Under the pieces are notes generated by a model, which had not been told where the DNA came from, did no database searches, and saw only the letters and a list, made by a program, of their open reading frames with translations. A stretch of DNA of 64,000 nt, from contig CAYLWO010000009.1 in NCBI GenBank assembly GCA_964387285.1, forward strand, positions 1 to 64,000. The letters run 5' to 3'. The stretch comes from Anaerohabitans sp964387285. GTDB lineage: Bacteria > Zhuqueibacterota > Zhuqueibacteria > Residuimicrobiales > Residuimicrobiaceae. This document shows positions 52,770 to 61,496 of the stretch, in pieces (within the stretch, counting starts at the first letter, position 1; each line of letters begins with the position of its first letter). The position numbers were made by a program, and so were the translations under genes.

Positions 52770-54899
52770 TCAACTGAAAATCAAATAACGCACCACAATC
52801 AATATCAATCCGCCGCATAACATGACATAGAGATAGGTCTGAATGCGGCCGGTCTGTACCTTGCGCATGGCGCTGCCGGCGGCGCCGGTCAAGCGAGCCA
52901 GCCCGTTCACAGCGCCGTCGATGACATAATTATCATGATGGCCGCCGGCAAAACCCAGTTGTCGACCAAACCAGCCGACCAGATTCACCAAACCGTCAAC
53001 GACGTGCTGGTCAAACCAGTCGCACCCATTGGCAAAAATAAGGGTAAAATTGATGAATGTCTTTTGGTACAGTTCATCCACATAATATTTGTTGTAAATC
53101 ACCCGATGCAATCCGGGATATTTCAGCAGAAATTGCGCCGGAACCTGTGAGCGCGCGTCTTTATACAGGCTCAGCGCCAGGCCGGCGCCGGTAAAAGCCA
53201 CCAGCACAGAAGACAACATCAGAAGCCATTCTACGCTCAAAGAGAAATGCTGCCACTGCAGGGCAGCAGCCGAACCTGCAAACACGGGTTCCAACCAGCC
53301 TTCCAACAGGTTGGGCAGATGCCATAGATGCGGCAAACCGATAACTCCCACAACCAGAGAGAGTACGCCTAAAATCTGCAGGACCACGGTGATGCTCCTG
53401 GGTGATTCATGCAGATGATGTTCGACATCCGCTGTGCCGCGAAATTTTCCGGTAAAGGTCATAAAATAGCTGCGAAACATGTAAAAAGCGGTCAGCAGGG
53501 CCGTGGTGATGCCGATAAACCACAGCACCTGCCCGGGTATCAGGATGTTGGCATTGGAAAAATTCTTCCACAGAATTTCATCTTTGGAAAAGAATCCGGA
53601 CATGAACGGAAACCCGGCAATGGCAAAGCAGGCAGCCAGATAGGTCCAGCGCGTGGTGGGCATATGCCTGGCCAGTCCGCCCATGTTGCGCATATCCTGT
53701 GCATCGGTGTGATGATCGTGCGCATGATGCAAGGCCTGATGCATGGCGTGAATCACCGAGCCGGAACCAAGGAACAGGCAGGCTTTAAAGAACGCGTGGG
53801 TGAGTAGATGAAAAATGCCGACCCAATAAGCGCCCACGCCCACACCCATAAACATAAATCCCAATTGACTGACGGTTGAATAGGCTAAAACCTTTTTGAT
53901 GTCGTATTGAAACAGACCGATGGTGGCGGCAAAGAGCGCGGTCAAAGCGCCCACGGTTGCCACCACGGTCATGGCCACCGGCGACAGCACGAACAAAAAA
54001 TTCAACCGCGCCACCATGTAAACGCCGGCCGTGACCATGGTCGCGGCATGAATCAAAGCGGACACAGGCGTAGGACCGGCCATGGCGTCGGGCAACCAGA
54101 CATATAACGGAATTTGCGCGCTTTTCGCTGTTGCGCCCCAAAAGAAAAACAGACAAATAAAGGTCGGCGCGGCAATGCCGAATATGGTTTTGTTCACCAG
54201 CAGCGGCGCCAATTCCTGCACCTGACGAAAAACAAAAGTCAGATGATCGCTGTTGTTCACGACATACTTGCCGTTGTCCCAGGCGCCGGCCAGGGTCCAG
54301 AATAACGCAAACAGTCCGATGATAAAGCCGCCGTCGCCCACGCGATTGACAATAAAGGCCTTCATGCCGGCGCCGGCGTTTTTCAAATCTTTGTACCAGA
54401 AGGAAATCAACAGATACGAACAAAGCCCGACGCCTTCCCAGCCGACAAACATCAGAATAAAATTATCCGCCAACACCAAAGTCAGCATGGCGAACATAAA
54501 AAGATTCATATAGCTGAAAAATTTCCAATAGCCTTCGTCTTTATGCATATAGCCGATGCTGTATACATGAATCAACGTCCCGACAAAAGTGATCATCAAC
54601 ACCATGGCAGCGGCAAGCTGATCGTACCAAAACGCCATCGGAATGCTGAAACCGTTGATGCGGATCCAGTCGAACAGGTAACAAAGCATGTGCCGCTGTT
54701 CGGCCGGATGCTGCATCATTTGCAGAAAATAATAAAGCGCGATGACAAACGACAGACCGGGCATGAGAATCGCCAGGATGTGGATGGGTTTTTCGCCGTA
54801 GCGTCGATGAATTTTTAAACCAAATGCGCCGTTGATAAAAGCGCCTAACAGGGGCAAGACCGGCGCCAACCAGAGCCAGCGGGCTGTTAAAATCTCCAT
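52770..54899 (-). CDS. nuoL: NADH-quinone oxidoreductase subunit L
   Basis: Largest antiporter-like subunit, with the long lateral helix that links the pump modules. 709 residues. FVGWEGVGLCSYLLISFWYKD holds the conserved acid, and GATAKSAQIPLYVWLPDAMAGPTPVSALIHAATMVTAGVYM the Lys. VLAYSTVSQLGFMFMG follows. A C-terminal extension of about 120 residues finishes in a last hydrophobic helix. It lies 4 bases after nuoK, so translation may be coupled. Confidence 0.97.
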   Translation of the reverse strand: MEILTARWLWLAPVLPLLGAFINGAFGLKIHRRYGEKPIHILAILMPGLSFVIALYYFLQMMQHPAEQRHMLCYLFDWIRINGFSIPMAFWYDQLAAAMVLMITFVGTLIHVYSIGYMHKDEGYWKFFSYMNLFMFAMLTLVLADNFILMFVGWEGVGLCSYLLISFWYKDLKNAGAGMKAFIVNRVGDGGFIIGLFALFWTLAGAWDNGKYVVNNSDHLTFVFRQVQELAPLLVNKTIFGIAAPTFICLFFFWGATAKSAQIPLYVWLPDAMAGPTPVSALIHAATMVTAGVYMVARLNFLFVLSPVAMTVVATVGALTALFAATIGLFQYDIKKVLAYSTVSQLGFMFMGVGVGAYWVGIFHLLTHAFFKACLFLGSGSVIHAMHQALHHAHDHHTDAQDMRNMGGLARHMPTTRWTYLAACFAIAGFPFMSGFFSKDEILWKNFSNANILIPGQVLWFIGITTALLTAFYMFRSYFMTFTGKFRGTADVEHHLHESPRSITVVLQILGVLSLVVGVIGLPHLWHLPNLLEGWLEPVFAGSAAALQWQHFSLSVEWLLMLSSVLVAFTGAGLALSLYKDARSQVPAQFLLKYPGLHRVIYNKYYVDELYQKTFINFTLIFANGCDWFDQHVVDGLVNLVGWFGRQLGFAGGHHDNYVIDGAVNGLARLTGAAGSAMRKVQTGRIQTYLYVMLCGGLILIVVRYLIFS

Positions 54900-54903
54900 C
54901 CAA

Positions 54904-55218
54904 CTACTCCTTTAAATTCACCGTCAGGTTGACGTCGATGTTCTTCAACGAACGATAAATGGCCAGCACGATGGCCATGGCGATAGCTGCTTCTGCTGCA
55001 GCCAGCGCCATAACGAACAGGGCAAAAATTTGTCCAGTGACGCCGTTCTGCACAAACCTGCCGAACGCGACAAAATTGATATTGGCGCTGTTTAAAATCA
55101 ACTCGATGCCCATCAGCAGACCGATGGCGTTGCGCCGTGAAAGCACACAAACGAGCCCCAGGCAAAACAACAAGGCGCCGACAATCAGGAAATGCGGCAA
55201 ACCAATGGTGAGCGTCAT
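54904..55218 (-). CDS. nuoK: NADH-quinone oxidoreductase subunit K
   Basis: Small membrane subunit, 104 residues, three helices. The two conserved acids are visible in LLMGIELILNSANINFVAF and FVMALAAAEAAIAMAIVLAIYR. The ATG overlaps the nuoJ stop as ATGA. Confidence 0.97.
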   Translation of the reverse strand: MTLTIGLPHFLIVGALLFCLGLVCVLSRRNAIGLLMGIELILNSANINFVAFGRFVQNGVTGQIFALFVMALAAAEAAIAMAIVLAIYRSLKNIDVNLTVNLKE

Positions 55219-55745
55219 GACCGCACCTCCTGCTCATCGCCGGTTTTCATTTCCTTGCGCACCAGCATCACGGCGCCGATAAGCGCGGCCAATAACAACA
55301 GCGAGAGAAATTCAAACGGCAGGATGTAATCGCCGAGCAGCGCATCGCCCAGCGGCGGAACCGAGGTCATTGCCTCCGGAGCGGCTTGTACCTTCCAGGG
55401 AAAATTTAAAGCGACAAAAATCAGCAGTGCAGCCGCGATCACGCCGATGATGGTCGCCGGTATGACGCCCTGGCTGGGATTGGATCGGTTCGCTTTTTCA
55501 ATCCCGCGGGTCAGCATGATGGCAAACAATATGACGACGAGCACGCCGCCAACATATACCAGGATCTGCGCTGCAGCCAGAAACGAAGAGGACAGCAGGC
55601 CGTACAAGCCGGCGACACCGGCAAAAGTTCCCAGCAATGCAAATCCGGAATGAACGATATTGCGCGAATAAACCACCACCAGACCACACGCCAGCGTCAG
55701 CAGCGCAAAACAGTAAAACAGAATATCGGGTATGGTCAGAGTCAT
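55215..55745 (-). CDS. nuoJ: NADH-quinone oxidoreductase subunit J
   Basis: Membrane subunit, about 176 residues, five helices; NIVHSGFALLGTFAGVAGLYGLLSSSFLAAAQILVYVGGVLVVILFAIML spans the conserved core of helices 2-3. ATG 55745 overlaps the nuoI stop as ATGA and has AGAGGTG upstream; the longer frame to 55823 lacks this. A hydrophobic C-terminus (LLLLAALIGAVMLVRKE) precedes the stop. Confidence 0.95.
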   Translation of the reverse strand: MTLTIPDILFYCFALLTLACGLVVVYSRNIVHSGFALLGTFAGVAGLYGLLSSSFLAAAQILVYVGGVLVVILFAIMLTRGIEKANRSNPSQGVIPATIIGVIAAALLIFVALNFPWKVQAAPEAMTSVPPLGDALLGDYILPFEFLSLLLLAALIGAVMLVRKEMKTGDEQEVRS

Positions 55746-56332
55746 GCTTTCACCTCTTGTTTCTTTTTCCAGCGCACATCGCCGCGCGCCGCATCCGGTG
55801 ATAACCGGGCCGGAGCATCCCATACTTTCTTGACGCGGCGATAGGGCTCATTCTGCGCCAGGCCTTGCGGCTCCTGGTCCTTGCTGACCTTGTAGGTCGG
55901 AATTTTCTCACCCGGGTTCACATAGCATTGCAGCAGATTGTTGACATGCCAGGTGCTGGCTTCAAATTCGGTGCTGTGCCGAATGGCGCCGGTCGGGCAC
56001 ACCTCAGTGCACAGTCCGCAAACCATGCACATGGCAAAATCAATTTCAAAACGGGTGAGATAATTTTTTTTGGTCTCAGGGTCCCGTTCCGATTCGATAT
56101 GAATGACGCCCAGCGGGCAGCGTTTCATGCACGCCATGCAAGCGGTGCAGATGGAGACATCGGTTTCCAAAAGTCCGCGAAATCCCGGCGGCAGCATTTC
56201 CGGCACCGGCCTGGGAATGCGATCCGGGTATTGTATGGTGAGTGGTTTACGAAAGCAATAGGACAAGGTAACAGCCAGGCCTTCAAAGATAGAGACCGCG
56301 GATTTAATGATGTTGCTCAGATACTCACGCAA
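55742..56332 (-). CDS. nuoI: NADH-quinone oxidoreductase subunit I
   Basis: Peripheral arm ferredoxin-like subunit with clusters N6a and N6b: CTACMACMKRCPLGVI and CMVCGLCTEVCPTGAI. About 196 residues. A TTG start at 56332 is proposed because GGAG lies 5 bases upstream and the product then begins REYLSNIIKSAVSIFEGL, the usual family start; an ATG at 56404 gives 24 extra residues of unlikely sequence. A long palindrome precedes the gene. Confidence 0.9.
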   Translation of the reverse strand: MREYLSNIIKSAVSIFEGLAVTLSYCFRKPLTIQYPDRIPRPVPEMLPPGFRGLLETDVSICTACMACMKRCPLGVIHIESERDPETKKNYLTRFEIDFAMCMVCGLCTEVCPTGAIRHSTEFEASTWHVNNLLQCYVNPGEKIPTYKVSKDQEPQGLAQNEPYRRVKKVWDAPARLSPDAARGDVRWKKKQEVKA

Positions 56333-56410
56333 AGGCAACTCCGATGGTTGAAATTTACCGTTATTAAATTTGCAAAAAGTTGCGGTTGTCCAAAAAGTTA
56401 ACATTCTGCA

Positions 56411-56460
56411 TGTAGTACCGGCTTCAGCCGGAGGAATTTCCGGCTAAAGCCGGCACTACA
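56411..56460. repeat. long palindrome between nuoH and nuoI
   Basis: TGTAGTACCGGCTT and AAGCCGGCACTACA pair with one mismatch, and the inside (AGCCGGA/TCCGGCT) also pairs. The right arm shares the CCGGCTAAAGCCGGCAC core of the palindrome at 3853. It sits just upstream of nuoI in the operon and may affect its expression. Confidence 0.7.
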
Positions 56461-56492
56461 TACTCTAAAAAAACATAGTGAGGTCTGATCTC

Positions 56493-57725
56493 TCACGTCC
56501 AAATTTTTATATAAATCTTGTCTTTCATGGCCGACAAATTATAAAACGCCCGCCAGATCAGGCCGATGCCGATGGCAAATCCCATTGCGGTCAATAACAA
56601 CCGCATGATAAGCCAAATCCATTGCCACACACCCGTATCGGGCAGAATGACAAAAAGTCCGGAACCCAGGAGCGTGATAAAACCGATAGGCACAAAATAC
56701 TTCCAGCACATCACCATCAACTGATCGACGCGCAAACGCGGCAGGGTCCAGCGCACCCAAATGACGATAAAGACAAAGACACTGGTCTTGATAAAAAACA
56801 CGGCGATGCTGACCGACACCCAGAAAATTTTCATCGCCGTCGATGAAGCGGCTATGAGGCCACCCAAATCAGGGATTCCGGGGATTTGCCAGCCGCCTAA
56901 AAACAGCGTGCAGAGCAGCGCCGACATGGTCCAGACATTGGCCCATTCGGTAAAAAGAAAAAAGAGAAAACGCATGCCCGAGTATTCGGTCACATAGCCG
57001 GCCACCAGTTCGCTTTCCGCTTCCGGCAGATCGAACGGCGTACGATTGCCTTCTGCCAGAATCGAAGCAAAAAAAATGAAAAAGGCGATAAAGGTGAACG
57101 GATTGTGAAAGAAAAACCATTGCCAGGGCCAGCCGCCCTGTCGGATGACAATTTCCTGCATGTTCAGTGTGCCTGCCACAGCGACAACCGTGAGCACGGC
57201 CAGGCCTGCCGGAATTTCATAAGAGATCATCTGTGCGGCGGCACGCACACCGCCGATCAGCGACCATTTGTTGTTGCTGGACCAGCCGGCCATGAGAATG
57301 CCCAACACGACCAAAGTGGTAATGGCGGTAATATAAAAAATGCCGATATCGATATTGCTGGCCATGAGGCCGTAGCCCCATGGCAGCGCGGCAAAAGCGG
57401 CAAATCCGCCGGCGAATACCAGATAGGGTGCAAGCTTGAACAACGACCTGTCCGCCGCATCAGGAATCACATCTTCTTTGAGAAAGGCTTTGAGACCGTC
57501 TGCTAACCATTGCAGAAATCCGATCCAGCCGACGCGATTGGGCCCAATACGCGATTGCATACGACCGGCAATACGGCGCTCAAGCCAGGAGGTGATGCCG
57601 GCAAAGGTGGCCATAAAGGCCAGCACGGCCAGCGTGACCACGGCCAACCACAGGGTCAAAGCCAGCGTCATCTGCCAGGGTTGCAGTTGAAAATTCGCAA
57701 TCAGGACATCAAACCAGTTTTTCAT
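56493..57725 (-). CDS. nuoH: NADH-quinone oxidoreductase subunit H
   Basis: Quinone-site membrane subunit, 410 residues and about eight helices. Motifs: ERRIAGRMQSRIGPNRVGWIGFLQWLADGLKAFLKED, GWSSNNKWSLIGGVRAAAQMISYEIPAGL and AEGNRTPFDLPEAESELVAGYVTEYSGMRF. ATG 57725 has a GGTGA upstream; the GTG at 57731 overlaps the nuoD stop and is possible too. Confidence 0.96.
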   Translation of the reverse strand: MKNWFDVLIANFQLQPWQMTLALTLWLAVVTLAVLAFMATFAGITSWLERRIAGRMQSRIGPNRVGWIGFLQWLADGLKAFLKEDVIPDAADRSLFKLAPYLVFAGGFAAFAALPWGYGLMASNIDIGIFYITAITTLVVLGILMAGWSSNNKWSLIGGVRAAAQMISYEIPAGLAVLTVVAVAGTLNMQEIVIRQGGWPWQWFFFHNPFTFIAFFIFFASILAEGNRTPFDLPEAESELVAGYVTEYSGMRFLFFLFTEWANVWTMSALLCTLFLGGWQIPGIPDLGGLIAASSTAMKIFWVSVSIAVFFIKTSVFVFIVIWVRWTLPRLRVDQLMVMCWKYFVPIGFITLLGSGLFVILPDTGVWQWIWLIMRLLLTAMGFAIGIGLIWRAFYNLSAMKDKIYIKIWT

Positions 57726-57727
57726 TT

Positions 57728-58894
57728 TCACCGATCCACTTCTGGCGCCACCACATCGAGGCTGCCGAAAAACGCCGTCATATCCGCTACCATAAAACCG
57801 GGCGCCACCTTGGGAATGATGGACATGGCGGTGAACGAACTGGTTCTGATTTTGCAGCGGTACGGTTTGTCGGTGCCGTCGCTGATCAGATAAAATCCCA
57901 TTTCACCGCGCGTGCTTTCTACATGGCTATAGACTTCGCCGGCCGGAGGCACGGGATTGCGCGCCGCTTTGGCGAGATAATCGCCTTCCGGCAATCCCTC
58001 CACTGCCTGGCGCACGATTTTCGCCGATTCCGCCATCTCGCCGATGCGCACCATGTAACGACTGAACGAGTCGCCGACCTGACCGCGATAGCCGTTTCCG
58101 GTGATCACTTTGAATTCAAATTCAGGGTAAACGCTGTAGGGATAATCACGGCGCAGATCAAAATCCACCCCCGAAGCGCGCAGATTCGGTCCGCCCAAAC
58201 CATAATGAATGGCCAGCTCGGCCGGGATCGTCACCACATTGATCAACCGTTTTTGAAAAATCTCGTTGCCGGAAATCAGCCGGTCGAATTCGGGCAAAAA
58301 GGTTGCAAAGCGATCGATAAAGGCGAGAATCTCCTTGTCCAAACCCGGAACCCAGTCCCGGGAAACGCCGCCGAAACGCATATAGTTATAGTTCAAACGG
58401 GCGCCGCAAATTTTTTCCATCAGATCGTTGACGATTTCGCGTTCGCGAATGCCGTGCAGAAAGGGCGTAAAAGCGCCCAGGTCCATGGCTATGGTGCCGC
58501 AGGCAATCAGATGGTTGATGAGGCGATTCAGTTCGCATGCGACCACGCGCATGTATTGCGCCCGGCGCGGAACCTCGACGCCGAGGAGTTTTTCCACAGC
58601 CATACAATAGCCATGATTGCCGAACATGGCCGACAAATAATCGACCCGATCGGTATAGGGTATGAAACCGACATACTGGGTCTTTTCCGCTATTTTCTCG
58701 ATAGCGCGGTGCAAAAATCCCACCTTGGGATCAGCAGCTTCTATCACCTCGCCGGCCAGCGTAAGCGTCAAATTGATGACGCCGTGGGTGGAAGGATGCT
58801 GTGGTCCCATATTGACCACGGTTTTTTCGTTTTGCAGCAATTCACCGGCAACTTGCATTGGCATAATTTCCCAAAATTTGCATGAAAATTCCAT
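57728..58894 (-). CDS. nuoD: NADH-quinone oxidoreductase subunit D
   Basis: Quinone-binding subunit of the hydrophilic arm. About 388 residues: VVNMGPQHPSTHGVINL is the family start, then VGFLHRAIEKIAEKTQYVGFIPYTDRVDYLSAMFGNHGYC, and a C-terminus that ends SLDVVAPEVDR. The starts at 58894 and 58864 are both plausible. It lies 35 bases after nuoC and is not fused to it, in contrast to the nuoCD fusions of some bacteria. Confidence 0.96.
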   Translation of the reverse strand: MEFSCKFWEIMPMQVAGELLQNEKTVVNMGPQHPSTHGVINLTLTLAGEVIEAADPKVGFLHRAIEKIAEKTQYVGFIPYTDRVDYLSAMFGNHGYCMAVEKLLGVEVPRRAQYMRVVACELNRLINHLIACGTIAMDLGAFTPFLHGIREREIVNDLMEKICGARLNYNYMRFGGVSRDWVPGLDKEILAFIDRFATFLPEFDRLISGNEIFQKRLINVVTIPAELAIHYGLGGPNLRASGVDFDLRRDYPYSVYPEFEFKVITGNGYRGQVGDSFSRYMVRIGEMAESAKIVRQAVEGLPEGDYLAKAARNPVPPAGEVYSHVESTRGEMGFYLISDGTDKPYRCKIRTSSFTAMSIIPKVAPGFMVADMTAFFGSLDVVAPEVDR

Positions 58895-58929
58895 AACCTG
58901 TTCGAGCGTGACCGCAGGATAAAAGCATG

Positions 58930-59478
58930 TTACTCCGGCTTGGCCTCCGCATCGATTCCTGCAGCAGGTTTGCCCGGGTAAAGACGGTTCAGTATCTCAT
59001 GACTGTTAGGCCGCGTTGTCGAGAGACCATGGTACTCGGCTGGCTCGACATAATCTTTGCGCAACGGATGACCGAGCCAATCATCGGGCATCATGATGCG
59101 GCGCAGATCCGGATGACCCACGAAGCGAATGCCATACAAGTCCCAGGTTTCACGTTCAAACCAATTGGCATTGCCATAGAGATCAGACACGGTGGCCATC
59201 TCGGGTTTTTCCGGCGGCAGCAGCGCTTTGACAATGATCTCGCATTTGTTCTCCAAAGAACGGATCACATACACCACAGCCAACCTGTCGCCATAATCGA
59301 TGCCGCCGAGACAGGAAAGAAAAGTAAAAGCAAGTGATGTTTTCAAAAATAAAAGTGCGGACGAAATTTGTTCAGGCGGCGTTAAAATCCAGCAATCACC
59401 GGCTGCGCCTTGCTGCAGTTCAAAGGGCGTGCCGGGAAATTGCGCTTGCAGGCGGTCAAGAATATCTTTTGGCGTCAT
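58930..59478 (-). CDS. nuoC: NADH-quinone oxidoreductase subunit C
   Basis: Hydrophilic-arm subunit, 182 residues. The family signature ERETWDLYGIRFVGHPDLRRIMMPDDWLGHPLRKDY is present (residues about 110-145). It overlaps the nuoB stop by four bases, which suggests coupling. A C-terminal tail of about 30 residues follows the conserved part. Confidence 0.96.
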   Translation of the reverse strand: MTPKDILDRLQAQFPGTPFELQQGAAGDCWILTPPEQISSALLFLKTSLAFTFLSCLGGIDYGDRLAVVYVIRSLENKCEIIVKALLPPEKPEMATVSDLYGNANWFERETWDLYGIRFVGHPDLRRIMMPDDWLGHPLRKDYVEPAEYHGLSTTRPNSHEILNRLYPGKPAAGIDAEAKPE

Positions 59479-59981
59479 CTGGCCAGTTTCTCCGATTCAA
59501 TCGTCCGACGATGAGCCCAATGGTCTCTTTGCATCCGTTTCTGCACCGTCATCAGGGCTTCATTCAAAGCTTCGGGCCGCGGCGGACAGCCCGGCAGATA
59601 AACATCTACGGGAATCACTTTATCAATGCCCTTGAGCACCGAATAGCCGCGAGAGAAAAGCCCTCCGCAATTGGCGCAAGAGCCCATGGCCAGAACATAT
59701 TTAGGTTCCGGCATCTGATCATAAAGCCGACGCACCGCGTCAGCCATTTTGTAGGTAATAGAGCCGGCAATCAACAACAGATCCGCCTGACGCGGCGTGG
59801 CGCGGAACACCATGCCAAAACGATCCAGGTCCGTGCGCGGACCGCCGGTCTGCATCAATTCGATGCCGCAACAGGCGGTGGCGAACAAAAGATACCAGAG
59901 AGAGTTCTTGCGCGGCAAATTGAGCAGACTATCCAGTTTGGTGGGTATGGCAAAACCGCTTTCCCAGACTAATTGATCCAT
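59475..59981 (-). CDS. nuoB: NADH-quinone oxidoreductase subunit B
   Basis: Carries the terminal N2 [4Fe-4S] cluster that passes electrons to quinone. 168 residues. All four ligands are seen: the tandem pair in FATACCGIELMQ, the Cys in VLAMGSCANCGG and the Cys in LPGCPPRPEAL. It lies 10 bases after nuoA. Confidence 0.97.
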   Translation of the reverse strand: MDQLVWESGFAIPTKLDSLLNLPRKNSLWYLLFATACCGIELMQTGGPRTDLDRFGMVFRATPRQADLLLIAGSITYKMADAVRRLYDQMPEPKYVLAMGSCANCGGLFSRGYSVLKGIDKVIPVDVYLPGCPPRPEALNEALMTVQKRMQRDHWAHRRTIESEKLAR

Positions 59982-59991
59982 ATCTATTTCC

Positions 59992-60378
59992 TCATGACGA
60001 CAATTTCTTGATCCACTCGAGATCGCCCTTTTTCCATAAAAAAACGAGGCCGGTCAGCAGAATAAGGACGAACAGAAGAATTTCCACATAGGCGATCCAT
60101 CCCTTGCCTTGCAGCGCCCATTGACGCAGCACAACGATCACCGGATAGGTGACCACCACCTCGACGTCAAAGATCAGAAACACCAGGGCCAGCATATAAA
60201 AACGGGGATTAAAATTATACCACGCCGATCCCTGGGGCTCTTCGCCGCATTCATAGGTTGCATTTCGATATTTGCCCATGCGTTTGGGACGAATCAGAGC
60301 GCCCAGGCCCAGGGCCATGAGAACAAAGCCCGCACCCACTGCGAGAAACATGACGATCATGCTGAAATCGTAAAGCAT
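59992..60378 (-). CDS. nuoA: NADH-quinone oxidoreductase subunit A
   Basis: First gene of the operon. The 128-residue membrane subunit has three helices and the family motif YRNATYECGEEPQGSAWYNFNPRFYMLALVFLIFDVEVVV. ATG 60378 has AAGGAG 7 bases upstream and is preferred over an in-frame start at 60432. The operon promoter should lie in the 277 bases that separate it from the divergent NUDIX gene. Confidence 0.96.
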   Translation of the reverse strand: MLYDFSMIVMFLAVGAGFVLMALGLGALIRPKRMGKYRNATYECGEEPQGSAWYNFNPRFYMLALVFLIFDVEVVVTYPVIVVLRQWALQGKGWIAYVEILLFVLILLTGLVFLWKKGDLEWIKKLSS

Positions 60379-60529
60379 GATGAACTCCTTATGAAATTCA
60401 TTCATAAAAGTTACAATTCTCTCTATAAACAATCAAGTGCTAATCCAATTTAAGAAAATTTCACAAACATCTTGCGCTTGAGCGATAATTTAATCCCTTG
60501 CATGAAAAAGAGATGATTAATATATTAAC

Positions 60530-60598
60530 TTGAATTGAGCGATATGTACTCGGAAAACAACCTTGCGAAGGTTTAAAACCTTCGCAAGCATCATGCAA
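60530..60598 (+). repeat. dispersed palindromic repeat, family A copy 2
   Basis: Leader GAATTGAGCGATATGTACTC, a short spacer, then AACCTTGCGAAGGTTT and AAACCTTCGCAAGC. It matches the minus-strand element at 10537 and the one at 62885. It lies in the divergent space between nuoA and the NUDIX gene and could overlap a promoter. Confidence 0.75.
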
Positions 60599-60655
60599 CC
60601 GCTCCGTGCAGAATTAATATTGATGCGTCGGATTATCTTGATTGAGGCACACCAA

Positions 60656-61243
60656 ATGAAAGTTGAACTGTACAAAAGGGAACAATTATACAAGGGATTT
60701 TTTACGCTGCATCGCGCGGAACTTGCTTTCGAGCAATTCAACGGCGCCATGAGCCCAACAGTGACGCGTCTGGCCATTGAGCGCGGCGATGCGGTGGCGG
60801 TATTGGTTCATGATTCACAAAGAAAAAAAATTATTCTGGTCAAACAATTTCGCTATCCCATATACTTGACAGATCCGCAACAGGGCTGGCTTCTAGAAGT
60901 CGTGGCCGGCACTATTGAAGAGAACCATGCACCGGAGGAGACGGCCGTTCGCGAGGTTGCGGAAGAGATCGGGTATGTTGCGCAAAAAGAACAGCTGCGC
61001 TATTTGACGACCTGCTGTCCCAGCCCGGGCGGACTTACGGAACGCATCCATCTTTATGGCCTGGATGTGCATGCAGGACAAAAAAAGCATGCCGGCGGCG
61101 GCTTAAAGGAAGAGACAGAAGATATTCAGGTTGTGGAACTGGATTATATGCAGGCTTTCACCATGGTTGAAACCGGCGCCATTCGCGATGCTAAAACTTT
61201 AATCTGCTTGCTTTGGCTGCAAAAGGAGTTACAGCGAGGCTAA
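60656..61243 (+). CDS. NUDIX hydrolase, ADP-ribose pyrophosphatase-like
   Basis: Hydrolyses a nucleoside diphosphate linked to another group, probably ADP-ribose. About 195 residues. The NUDIX box GTIEENHAPEETAVREVAEEIGYV (about residues 85-108) has the catalytic REVAEEIG part, but the Glu of the GX5E position is His. The preceding LVKQFRYP and following CPSPGGLTERIHLYG support the ADP-ribose group. ATG 60656 has GAGG 8 bases upstream; the start at 60563 falls in a repeat. Confidence 0.9.
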   Translation: MKVELYKREQLYKGFFTLHRAELAFEQFNGAMSPTVTRLAIERGDAVAVLVHDSQRKKIILVKQFRYPIYLTDPQQGWLLEVVAGTIEENHAPEETAVREVAEEIGYVAQKEQLRYLTTCCPSPGGLTERIHLYGLDVHAGQKKHAGGGLKEETEDIQVVELDYMQAFTMVETGAIRDAKTLICLLWLQKELQRG

Positions 61244-61251
61244 TAAAATAC

Positions 61252-61280
61252 TTGACTTTTTTCTCAATAATATATATATT
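61252..61280 (+). promoter_or_regulatory. sigma-70-type promoter of tRNA-Asn
   Basis: TTGACT (61252-61257), a 17-base spacer, then TATATT (61275-61280), 12 bases before the tRNA gene. The boxes and spacing are near consensus. It begins 8 bases after the NUDIX stop, so the tRNA is transcribed on its own. Confidence 0.8.
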
Positions 61281-61292
61281 TTAATTCGTCAT

Positions 61293-61365
61293 TCAGGTGT
61301 AGCTCAACCGGCAGAGCGGGTGGCTGTTAACCACTAGGTTGTAGGTTCGAGTCCTACCACCTGAG
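61293..61365 (+). tRNA. tRNA-Asn(GTT)
   Basis: A complete cloverleaf of 73 bases. The acceptor stem TCAGGTG pairs with CACCTGA, the D arm is GCTC/GAGC, the anticodon loop is CTGTTAA (anticodon GTT) on a GGTGG/CCACT stem with one G-T pair, and the T arm GTAGG-TTCGAGT-CCTAC has the standard loop. The discriminator is G, and CCA is not encoded. Confidence 0.97.
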
Positions 61366-61366
61366 C

Positions 61367-61395
61367 AAAAAGGCTTCCATTTGGAAGCCTTTTTT
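61367..61395 (+). terminator. intrinsic terminator after tRNA-Asn
   Basis: AAAAAGGCTTCC and GGAAGCCTTTTTT form a 12-base stem with an ATTT loop and a T run directly after the tRNA. It is a textbook intrinsic terminator. Confidence 0.93.
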
Positions 61396-61417
61396 GTTTT
61401 GGCTTATTCCCACGACA

Positions 61418-61461
61418 AACCCCGGATGTGGCCGCGTCTTTTGCGGCCGGTGCGGGTGTCC
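61418..61461 (+). repeat. dispersed GC-rich palindrome, family D copy 2
   Basis: CCCCGGATGTGGCCGCG-TCTT-TTGCGGCCGGTGCGGGTGT is a stem-loop that matches the reverse complement of 49505-49552. It lies between the tRNA terminator and the 3' end of the YiiX-like gene, in a place where no gene is supported. Confidence 0.7.
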
Positions 61462-61496
61462 TTCAACGCATTATCAAAAAGTATCGATTTCAGAAA

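Noticed and set aside
57923..58885. Open frame of 320 codons on the plus strand
   Set aside because: It is antisense to nuoD over its full length and has no homology that I can see.
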